From Lutjanus erythropterus (taxonomy: Eukaryota > Chordata > Actinopteri > Lutjaniformes > Lutjanidae), in the NCBI GenBank assembly GCA_020091685.1, contig CM034591.1, forward strand, positions 27,061,312 through 27,125,311: a stretch of 64,000 nucleotides of DNA, written 5' to 3'. This document shows positions 39,401 through 51,400 of this stretch, in pieces. The notes under the pieces were generated by a model. That model had not been told where the DNA came from. It saw only the letters and a list, made by a program, of their open reading frames with translations, and searched no databases. Position numbers and translations under genes: made by a program. How positions within the stretch are numbered: position 1 is the first letter of the stretch; each line of letters opens with the position of its first letter.

Positions 39401-42400
39401 TACTCTATATGTATGTCATCTGTGACACTGGTGGTGATTGGCCAAAATAATACCCGTACATCGTGGTATGAGATGACTTTGGTTAAAGAAATATATTTCT
39501 ATTTTTGTAATTTGAAGAAGAGCTGTTTAATGTACTTGATGTAAATAAACTGCACATTACTTGCTACTTCTAATGGCAACTGACAACAGGATTCTGACAA
39601 GTTTTCCAAAGTCAAATTCAGTTACTTCTCAAACATTTCCAAGGTGCCTTTTCTAGCTTGTCCATCACCTCACAGTTGTGGTAAATAGCATATTCATATA
39701 CATATATATGTGTGTATATTTTCTTATTGTGCTATAAGCAAACAAGATTATCTTTTGTGATACAACGCTACAGAAGAGTGACAGATTAAAGGAAAACACA
39801 ACAAGGTTTCATGTTTCAAAATGGGTGACCTGTCTGTTAGTAGACTTGGCTTCATGTTTAACCTGTAAAACAATCATTAAAACAGTTACTAGACAAATAA
39901 CTTAAGTTTCAATCAATTCAGTTCAATTTTCAATCTTTTGTTTTCAAGCCACCGGTCACTGAAACAACAACCTTATGACATGTTGTTGTCTATTAGCCTC
40001 CCACTCACTGTTCCATCAGAGACCAAACATCAAAAGACTGACAGATCATACTAAGTACATGTTAAGAGCAGTAAGCGAGGCTCGAGCAGAGTCGTCATCA
40101 CTTTGTGTGAAAGGCAAATGCAATTAGGCTCTCACCAAGCTATTGTATTTCTTTATGTGAAAAGCAAACTATTCAGTCAGATGGCAATGATTGATTATGA
40201 AAGTCCAATTTCAAGTAGTATTACTTTTAAAACCTTCAAAACACTTTTAATGTGGTGTTTTCAAGCACCTGTAAGAACCCTGTGAAATTTGATAACAAAA
40301 ATTATATTTTAGAAAGCCTGTATTTCATTTTTGTTCAATTTGGAAAGCAGCACACTTGTAGAAAGGCATCTCAATGATTTTTTTTGCACTTTGTGAAACA
40401 CTACTCCCTGATCAGTGGCTGTATTGATGGATTGAACTCATCATTGTACCTGCTGAGCAGTGATAAAGACAAAAGAAAGGTCTCCCTTTCTTTCTGTCTG
40501 TACTTTTGAAGCTTTAAAAGGCATCTATACTTTGCAACAATGGCAAATATCAAAGGATGCCAGTTGTATTTTTATGTAAATCTAATCTGGCTAATTTGTT
40601 AGTGTAGCATGGAGCTGGAAGTCCTGCACCAAAATACAAACAAAACAAGGGTATCAGTGCCTACAAAGAGGAAGAAAGATGCATAGAAGCAATTGGACCA
40701 CAAAAGAGGTTGATTGTTTGCCCAACCAAAGACCTTTTCTGTTTTTGCTTGCTTTGAGATGAAAGAGCTAATCACTGCCCTGTAAAATGTACACACAACT
40801 CATCTTGTTAGTATAACATTATGTTTATCAATTGCAAACACAATGTATGACAGCCTGAATGTTTACCTTTATTTGTTAAAATATGCTACCATGATGTAAT
40901 TATCTATGTCATGATCATTATTCTGCAAAAGCTCCACATATCTGTATCTGGAGTGAGAGCAGACTGGTATGAAAACAGACCTTTCTGGCAATGCGTTCCA
41001 CTACCACCCTGGCCACAGGAGTGATGGCACCCCCTTCTGGGTCATAGAAAGGGCTCTGTGGATGATCCAGACTGGTAAGGGGACGGATCTTGTCCTGGGG
41101 CGCAGTGGGCTTGTTGGGAGACTAAAAGAAGGACACAGACAGACAGAAAAAAGGTAAAAAAAAAAACAAAGACAAACATCTTTGGGATTTCAAAAATAAC
41201 ACACTGTCAGGATTTGTGTGAAAAATACATGTGTGCGAGTACAATGAGCGCAAAGTCAGTAAAAGTTAAAGCACAAGTCACACAAAGGACAAGTCACAAA
41301 GTCGTAGAGCAGCTGTGGAGGAGCACTGTAGTTTATACGGGAGATGCTCTTATTAGTCAACAGTAAAGGTCTGCCAGCATGGGGTTGATAGAAGCATCAC
41401 CGCCAGAGGCTGTCTGGAGCAGAAGACCAACTCATCCTTCACCCCCCACTGAGGCCACCCCGAAACAACAACGGGGAGAGAGCAAAACTGTTTGTGTTTG
41501 TATGACAGAGACTGAGATAGGAAGAAGGTTAATGAGTGGCCACTAATTAAAAGATACAATAAAAGTAATGGTGCAAAGGATGTATGCAGGAGACCATTCT
41601 GTCCTGATGAAGATCCAAGTGGGGTCGAAAGTCATTATTAAACTTTTGTTGCATGGAGTAAGTGTGCAGGCGTTACCTTTTTCTTTGATAAAGGATTTAT
41701 CTCATTACTCTGTTACAGGCCTGTGCCTTTAACAAACAGAGCCAAAGTCCCACCCTCCATCCAGAATAGCATCTGTGCTTCTGCTGCATGTATTTTTGGA
41801 TAGAGGGTTTCGTTCATTGATCTCTCTGAAAAGCTTAAACATGATCCTTGTGTGTTCTGTCCTTATTCTCAGCTAAATGGATAGTACAATTTGAACAAGC
41901 TGTCATTATAACAAAGAAATGCCATTGCTTATTTTGTTGGCATTTAGCAGCATGTTTGAGAATTTATCAGCACAAAACTTGTGGGAGTCTCCTCATTTTA
42001 TATTACATTCACCTAGCTGATGCTTTTATCCAAAGCAACTTATAATAAGTGCTCTCAACTATTTAGACAATCCAGCAATTGAAAGATTCACACAAATAGT
42101 TTAAACTTCTGTAAACATGCTGAATCGCTTCAAATGCTACATTTAGAACAATAAGAGAACAAGAGATAGAGAAAATGATGATAAGAGCAGCAGAAAGAAA
42201 GAGAACTTAGGATGAGCTGCAGAAAGGGAGTATGCAAATATGGACAGTAATGTTGATGTAATATAAATGAAGCCTGATGTTACTCAACAATTCTGTGGTT
42301 TATACTGCAGACTGGGGACTCTGTTGACAGTAGCAAATGCTAGATCCATGTTATAAATACTCGTCTCCTCTAGGAAATGTCTGTATTTTCATTGTGCTGC

Positions 42401-45400
42401 TGTCCATTTGATGATGGATAGATGATGGATGTGATGGGAAAAAAGATCCTTTAAGTCATTATAATGAGAAATGCTCTCAAAAATAATACTAAGTTATTAT
42501 TTTGTATTTATTTCTTTTTTCGTCATATTGGCAGATTGTGCTTCCATATCTCCTTCTTTATCTCCTTGCAGTTCTCATACATTCCACAATTTTTCATACA
42601 CAAAGAATTTACACTGATGGCCAAGTGGCCTTGTTCCTAAAAAAAAAAGGCCTGCCAGGAGCATCTTTCTCTATGATGTTTAAGCATATTTATGGACATT
42701 TCTATGGATATCAGGGATAATGATATTTCAAAAGTAAGTCACACTGAATGAGATGTGTATCATGTCTGTGTGGTCAGAACTGACAGAGTAATGAATCTGA
42801 TAAGTATGATTTTTTGACACTAATGGCAGCAATTAGATGCTAAGGGTTTTTAACTACCTTAATTGCCTCTGTGAGCTGTGTGTCATGGCCTCTGCTGCAG
42901 CTCCATCTGCTGAACATGTTGATAAGCATGCCAAAGCAATGAATCAAATTACAATAACTAAGTTCCCCTTGTTTTTAGAACGCCTGTCCCTTTTACTTCA
43001 CACAGAATCCTTGTCTTCTTCCACACTTCACAGTTTGACAACCCTTGCTGTCTACAATTCAAATTCTGCACCTTCAAAAAAGGTCTCACAGATGTTTTCC
43101 TGTAAAATGTTTTGGCCGTTGTTAAGAATTATGGAGTTGTCCAAAAATTAATGCATGGAAGGAAAACTGAGGCTGTGTTTGCTATTAGAGAGTCCAAGAC
43201 GAAAAAATAAGAGAGGGGAAATTATTCCCGAGGCCGGCCAAAACAAACGAGAGCACAGTTCAGCGGGTTCATCTGTGCACTATGAGAGATCAGCCAAAGG
43301 TTTCACACATGTCATCAGCGGGTTTGGTCAAACATGTGCGCACACACACAGCCTAATCTGTTAGTGCTGACTGGAGACACTGAGCACGCAGCAGACAGCA
43401 CCTCAGGGTGGAGGGCAGGAGGGGGGGGAGACATTCGAGGCTGTTAAAGGAGAATTGGATGGGTGATGACACTTGAATTGTTGCACACTGGCAGTATGTG
43501 AAGAGGTGAAAAAGGGAGTGATTGCGAATGTGAGCAGACAGGCAGATGAAGAAGAAGAGGTTGGTATAATGACAAGGTCAAAACGCTAGTGTGAAGGGAA
43601 GACTCAGCTGGTGATGAGAGCGAGGAGGAAGGTTATCCAAGGGGTAAAAGGTGGAGAGAAAAACAGTTTGCAAAAGGCTGGGATTACTGAGGGACTGCAG
43701 GGTTGTAACCTGAGTGAGTCACAAATTCAGCAGGACACTGCTGTTTTTGTTGCACAATGATAATAATAGAGAATTCTTTTTCTCCCCAAAGTTTTTAATT
43801 AAAATAATTAATACATTAATACAAAATATTTTAAGAGTGAGTGTAAAATCTACATTTCAATGAATGTGATTAAAAATAGTGTAAACCAAGGCACTTTCAA
43901 GTTCCCCAGATCAGTCAGAATGTCAGAATGTATGTTTAGGGTCACATTACTGAGGGAACATTATGCTTTATTAAACTACATTTTCTAGTAATTAATATCA
44001 CAATGTTTGAATGTTATTGCTGACCTCATACGTAACCCCGCTGTCAGTGCCTGCATCCCAGGGGATCAGGTCCTGGACCACCCTCTGGACCCAACCACAC
44101 TCCTTGGTACACAAGTCCTCAGCAGACAGACCCACATTCCAGTCTGGACTGGGGCCCAACATGGTGAGGAAGGACATAATGTGACGGGTTCGGTCCACAG
44201 AGAACTCAGCTGAAGGGGCAGCACGCCTGAGGAGGACAGTGAGAAAGAGGTTAGAGTGAATCAAAGCAGTTTGTGAGAGTGAATAAGGGAGGGAAAGCGA
44301 GATGTCACCCCAACTGATGGGTGGGGATCTCCGATGGGGCACACAGAGGTGTGTCCTTCAGAAACACTTGGGCTAAGCTGCAAATAGCTGTCCAGAAAAA
44401 AAACCTGATGATGCATTTTGGTGTTCCCCATGAAATTGAAAGCAAATTGCCTTCAAATGGAAAATGGACAAGTGTCTAATATCAGTATCTGAGATATATT
44501 TTTTTTTTGGCAATAATCTCTATCTGATTCCTTTGATATCAGGTATGTGCCAATACCAAGGCCAGTTTGATACTTCTGTTTATCTAAATAACCCAGCAGC
44601 CCGGTGTACACTCAAGGTGCAACCAGAAAATGAGAAATGAGTATTTTTTCTTAATAAAAACATCCAAATTGATTCAGCTTCTCAAATTTGAATATTTAGT
44701 TTTTTCAGTCCTCTATGACACTAAACTGAATATCTTTGCCACCGTAACCTTAGCCTTTAGGAAAAAGCGATTAACATTTTTCACCATTTTCTGACATTTC
44801 ATGGAGCAAACAACTAACCGATTAATCGAGAAAATAATCGAGATATTAATGATGGCCCTATTTTTTTTTTTAGGAGCGACTTGGTTCAAATTCTGCAGGT
44901 CCTGGTGCACCTAAATAATTTTTCATATTCAAACACTTTCACTCGCATATACAAACAAAATTCTGACAGTGTGGAGCCCAGTTGTTATATAGGAGAGCTT
45001 CACTACAACACTAGTAGGGAGAGGTGCACAAAATACTGTAGCACCCAGTAAAAACAGATCCATATTTGATCAGGTTTAGCCGGTGCAATCCATGAAAATA
45101 TGCCCGGATCAGGCTGATACTAATCCTTATGATTGACACTACATGAAGCACGGTCAGTGTACCTTTATCAATGACTCAAGGGAGCTGCTGTTGTTAAACC
45201 GTGTTTGAAAAAGAAAACAGAAAAACAAGGAAAGTTACTTTGTGAAATAGATACTAAACTAGATGAGAAACTTGTCTGAAAGTGGAAAAAGTGGAATCTG
45301 CAGTGCCTACAAATCATAGTGACTGGCAACTATTTATTTGACATATTCTACACTCTCACTGCCAGACTACATCTATCTCACACCACATTTGCTCTGTTCC

Positions 45401-48400
45401 AGCACAGAGGACACACACACACACACACACACACATACCTCTGGCCATCTGTCTTGACCAATGATTGACAGCTAAACTAATTACAAGAATTTTCCCAGCC
45501 AATACAAGATTAATTAGGAGTGGGAAGATTCTTGCTGTAACATAGACAATTAGCCAGGGATTCCTTTTCACCTGTCACCATGCCCATGTAAATCCATTTG
45601 ACTTCAGCCAACTCTGTCCTGCCCTTGCACACTACTAATGATGGCCTCTGAGGATGTGAAGTAGCCCTTATCCCCTGGGAACACACAGCTTGACTCGACA
45701 CTTTCGGGCCTCTGCTCAGTGAGTACTGCAAGTCTGGGGTTTATCTCAAGACAGCTACCTGGTGCTCCACGTATAAATGGGCAAAGTGTGAGTGACAGAA
45801 AAGGAGAGACAGAGAAAGTCAAATAAGGAAGGGATTAATTGCTCTAGATAACTCCGCAGAAATGCTGTTGTTACTCTACAACGTTTCTGATTAGTAAATG
45901 TGTTCATATTTTGATGTGAATGTTAGTATGTAGGTGCTGCTGCATGGACACTTGGCCCTAATGATTCCCCTATGCGTTTCTTCCTTTAAATTAGACTAGG
46001 GTGGGTAGCAAATTAGTGCTTTTCCTAGTGTCTTTCTACTGCCTTTAGTTAAGTTTAGACAACATAAACAACAAAACTATGACTAGTTTGGACTTGTCTG
46101 ACTAAACATATATGTAGTGAACACTTTAAGGAATTTAAAATTTAATAAAATGATTTTTTTGTTTTAAAGAGGACTGACAGAGAGCCTCAAGTGTTTTTTG
46201 CATAACATCATGATGTCACAGTATTACCTTTTACCTTTTGGCTACAAAATTCATTATTTCAACTTATTAGACATTTGCGGGAGTTCTGGCAAAAACAAAA
46301 ACATGCTTTGTGAGGCCACAGTGACCTTGACCACTGACCAAAATCTAATCAGTTCATCCTTGAGTCTAACTGGATGTTAGCACTGAGCTGAGCTGAATGA
46401 CAACTTGTAGAAAGTGATCGGTTGCATTGCCAAGATGGCCACATTACAAGTGTTGCGGGAATTACATTCTGTCATCAACGTGAGTGCTGTATTTCGAAGG
46501 AAAAGCCAATACAGAAAAAATGCTGTATGGTTGAAAAGAAAATTAAATTTCAGGAAAAATGGATCAACTCTGACTTTGTCAGAGCTCAGGGGACATAAAA
46601 AGTGACCTGTGTAATATGTAAACAGGGGAATTCTGTGCTCAAAGAACTCCGAATGTTAAATGCCATTATAAGACGATCACAAAAACAAAGTTCATGGGTT
46701 TTCCTTTGCAGCCCTCAATCGTATACAGGTTCCCTAAATTGGCACTCAGTCATCAAAATTTTGTGAACCTCTCATTTACATGGTCAAAAGGTAAAAAAAA
46801 AACAACAACTACCAAACTGTTAATAGTTTCATTTGAACTACTGTGTTAAAAGCTGGTAAACTGTTTGCTCTGCAGACACAGCAGTGTTTAGAGTGGTCAA
46901 AGTTCAGTCTGATCATCAATAAATTATTGAGCACTAGTGAATTGTATTAATCTGTTTCATATGTTTCTAGTGTGCCAATTACTTGAACAGTAATAGCTGA
47001 AAAAAGACTAGCCCAGAAATGGGGCAAGGCTCACTACTATTATACCACACTTAACACAGATAAACCATTGCTATCAACCCCAAAAAGTAGTTCTGAGAGT
47101 GACAGAAATAAGAAGGCAGCTCATTAACAGCTGTACTCTTGTCTTCAAAAGCTCCTTATTTCACACCACTGACAACCAGCTTATTTTTTTTAATCTGCTA
47201 ATAGATGTAACCTGAGGAACACCAAAGTAGTCCTCTAGTTATTAAGAAGACGTCTGACGAGAGAGAGTGGGAATGGGGAGACAACAAGGTGCCAGCTGAA
47301 CGTACAGCAGCTGTCATGGATGAAACCATTTTAATCTGGGAAAAGTAGCATGGGGGGGTGGACTAATGATGAGAAGTTTGGTGAGGAAACTTAAGGAGGA
47401 AGACACTGCAGTGTAGCGCATGACTTGGTTGAGAGTGGGAGGATACAGTACAACAAAGAGAGCAGAGGTAGTTTTTCATCAGACTTTTCTATAAAGACTT
47501 GGGAATACTGTAGTCTATCAAGATCTATGAAAAACTACAATGACATTTGTGAGTGATGGAGCGTGTTTGAGCGAGTTTCGCTGAGAAGGGATGACATTTT
47601 CTCTCACACAAACAAGTGTGATTGAATTTTGTGGGTTTATATTCTATTAGAATGAGCAGCAGCCTGCCCTGAGAAAATCTTTCAGTTAAGGAGGGACTTT
47701 TTAGCAAGTAGTTGTTAAATGTGTTGTCATGCTAGACTATTGAAAACATTAGTTTTGTAAAATTGGTGGCTTACTGTTGGTAAGCATTGCTTTAAAAAAA
47801 AAAAAAAAAGTGGCCCTTGAAAAGCATGCACTGTGGCTGAAGTTAAGAGTGACTGTTTCAGCTGCATTAGCGTGAGCCCATACCAAAGCTACAGCTGCTG
47901 AACTGGCAATATTAATACATACCTGCCTACTGATACACTCTAAGTCTTTGTTTGTGTAGGTGGTCAGTGACATAACTCAAATTTAAATGTCAAGTTCTGA
48001 AAGAAAAAAATCCATCTCTTTGAGCAGATGCAACTATAACTAACAGCACCTCGACTTTTTTCCTCTTAGAGGACAAAGAAATCTATCAACCTCAGTCTCT
48101 GTCTCATCTTCTAAGACAAAGAGCAATTCAGACAGCAGTCATTACACGCCATGCTTTACAATATCACTTGCTTCCGAGCTAATATTTGAAATCTTAGGCA
48201 ACAGGTCCACTTGGCCTGATGAGAGAGACATTTTGGAGCTACATCTATTGAGAACTGTCTCAGAAACAGAGTGAGTTTTGTCAGTCTGTGTTTCTTTGGC
48301 TTCTACTATGGACAAACAAAACTGTGATAGGAAAACTTGTTCTGATGAAGAGGGCATTTTCATTAAAAAAAACAGCCCTATGTTATCTCCTAACCTCCCT

Positions 48401-51400
48401 TGACTGACTGCATGTTAAATTGCCTGGTCAAGCAATGGAAATTTCTCTGTTAATATGCAGTGTGCTGTCAAAGTGGCTGTAGTTTTGATGGACTACATGG
48501 ACAGACACATAATTAACGGTGAAATAATCCTTCAAATGTACTACTATACATAAAATTTCACATGATTTTATTACAAAGGGGTTACATCCAAATATGTATT
48601 GGGTTGCCTTTTGGAGATTTGCGCTCCACTGAATGCACTCCTGTAGTTTATCATTTTCTTACTGACAAAATGATATCAGTGTGTTTTCCTATTCTATTGG
48701 GCTTTGTTAATTTACCAAAAGCCCAGTGACCCTGTGTGGATAGATGGTTAAGTCATCTTTTAAGGATCCGTCTAGTATATCTTATGTTCTGGACAAGAAA
48801 TTCCGACTGTACTGAAGTTTATTTCTTTTTTCCCATTATGTATGTCTCAGGAGAGCCACTGCTGTAGACATACTGCTGTAATATGTGTGATAATGGCTGT
48901 CACTTCTTCAGCCTCATTCTTTTCTCATCTCCCACCTCTACTCTCCCTCTGTATCTCTGCTGCTTTGCCCTTTGTTCCAGCAATCATTTTGCTCTTTATA
49001 GTCAAATGAAATTGAAAGCTCGGTGTAAGAGGATGCACTTCGTTTTACAGTATGCAGTTGCAGCACATACAAACATACCAGTTCAGTCAGACAACTCACA
49101 TCTTTCAAATTCTTGAACCCCCCCCCCCCCCCCGAGCCTACAGGTGGATGCTGGGGTGGTGGGGTTAAAAGAGCAGGCAGTGACACTAGTGCAGGGCAGC
49201 AATTCATAGCAGGGACAGGGGGAAATGGGAGGTTTAGCAGTTTAAATAGGCCGCTAGATTGGAAGGGTACGTTTGGTATGTACTATTGAGAGTGAGGTAG
49301 GTTACGTGAGATTGGCAGTGCAGCTCGAGTTGTCTGCCTGAAATAGCTCGCAGGCGTCACCACATTTCTGAACTACATGGTTAATCTGAAAAAACCACTA
49401 CTCATTTACTTCAACTTAGACTTCTTCAGAAGCTTTATTTTTTCTTAATGTTGCTGCTTTCCTTTCTGGCTCTCTGTTTCTTTTTCGTCTTGTCTTTTAT
49501 CTTCACATTTGCCAAAGCAAAGCATATTGGAAGCTTCAATTGACAACCACCTTTTTACAGTTACATAACAGCAAAATCATCCTTCTTCATACAGATCTAC
49601 TTATACATATGTCTATGTGAAAAGGCACAAACATGGAGACAAAAAACTGCATATTTACTATTTTTTCTGTTTTGGTGGAACTGCACATCCAACTATGAAA
49701 CATGCTGACGTAAATATGCAGTTATGCTACTTTAATTCAGTTCATATGTAAAGCTATTACAGTCTCTAAAGACTCTTTTGAGACTCAGCATCTCACAGTT
49801 GGTTAAGAAAAATGTAGACTTAAACGCTTGCATGGTGAGGACACTTCCTTGCAGTCATCATCGATACAAAACATCCTTTCCCTTTTTTGCTCCAAGCCAG
49901 CATAATTGATCTGACACACTCCTGCATGTGCTGTACACAATCACTGTGTGAAACAATTAATTGGTTGCCTCGACAGCACAGAGTAAGCTAATTAGCCCTA
50001 GTGGATATCATTGCCTCTATTCCTGGCTGTGTTCTTCCCTTCGGAGACTAAACACATGGCCCTCACTGAGGGCCTGTGGTTGAGGAAACAACACCGCACA
50101 TGCACAGGCCTTTACCACTGAACTTCTTCTGAGCAAGCTGAGCCAACAAGCTTCTTGTTTTTCTCATGAATAAGAGATTAAATAGTTCTTATAAATATAA
50201 GAGTAAATGAGCAAACATACACTGTGAGCATGGCGTAGCTGGCAGTTTCAGGGCACCGTTGAGCTGAGTTTTCACATATCAGCAAACTCTGAGCCCAACT
50301 TTGGATACAAACTTCTTTCTGTATGTTCTGACACCTTAAGCTGTAAAGCCTGAGGATCTACAATATGGTATCATACGTGTGAATTCTTTGCTATTAAGTG
50401 GTTCACCACTGGCAGAGAATGTTTTAGCCTATTAACTACAAACTGTGGATGCCATTGTTGCTTTCCAGTCATTTTAATGTGGTATGACTTGACAACAGTT
50501 TGAGATAATCCATTACAGTGGGTATAATTATCAAGAAGCATGCTGAACATCTTCTGTGCCCTATGTTTATCATAAGATGAGTGACTGATTTACTGTGAAC
50601 TCAAATTCAAAACACATTAAACACAATTGTCACATTTAAATAGGTGCTTATATACCATGGACCCATTACAGACCCTACAGAGTTGCTTAGCAATAGGGTA
50701 TTACAGGCTATTACAAATTCAGTGAAGGGGTGAGACAAGAACTAGAGGGACTTCAACATAAGTAGTAAAGCCAGCTGTTAAAGGAGAGGCTATTAGAGGC
50801 TTGCTGTGAAGCAACATTTGAACAGTTCCTTTTTCTACACACTACTTGGAGATAATCCTGTTTCTGCATGTGTACTAAGTCAGAAATCTGTGTAATACTA
50901 GTCTTACATAACTGCGTAATATGGTAAAAAAAAAAATCATTGCAAGAATTTTGACAGATGCTGTGATTGCAACATGAGTCACGATTAATATGAATGACCA
51001 ATTTGCATCACAATTTTATTTTTAACTGAAAAAAAAAAAAAGATAAAATCATGATGATGTGGACTGTACTGAACAAACATGTTTTATTTTGTCTGGAAAA
51101 CAAGATTTGCAAGCCAGGGCATCTCTGCAGCCCTGCAGTACTTCATTATAAGGCTGTTTTGTTACATGTTTTCCATTATTAGTCCATTTGGATATTGCAC
51201 TTGGCCATATTTCAATTTCGATAATATTTTGATTAAACTGATTGAACTGTGCAGCATTATTTTTTAAAAGTGTATCAAGTTAGTCAGTTTAAATATTACA
51301 TAATGCTTTTCACTTAAAAGACAGAACAACAAAAAACAAAGCTTGACTTTTTACTTGACCTTTATGTTGCATACCCTATCAGTCCTGATATTTATGTCAT

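Larger units (their letters stand above)
41122..44024 (-). other. spon1 intron with two repeat fragments
   Basis: This 2.9-kb intron carries repeat pieces at 41598-41680 and 42000-42060. A GC-richer stretch at 43140-43440, containing GAGGCCGGCC and a G-run, is unassigned. Confidence 0.5.

Noticed and set aside
44880..44925. tRNA B-box-like GGTTCAAATTC
   Set aside because: No A box or cloverleaf could be found upstream at the right spacing; the sequence lies next to a hAT-like repeat.
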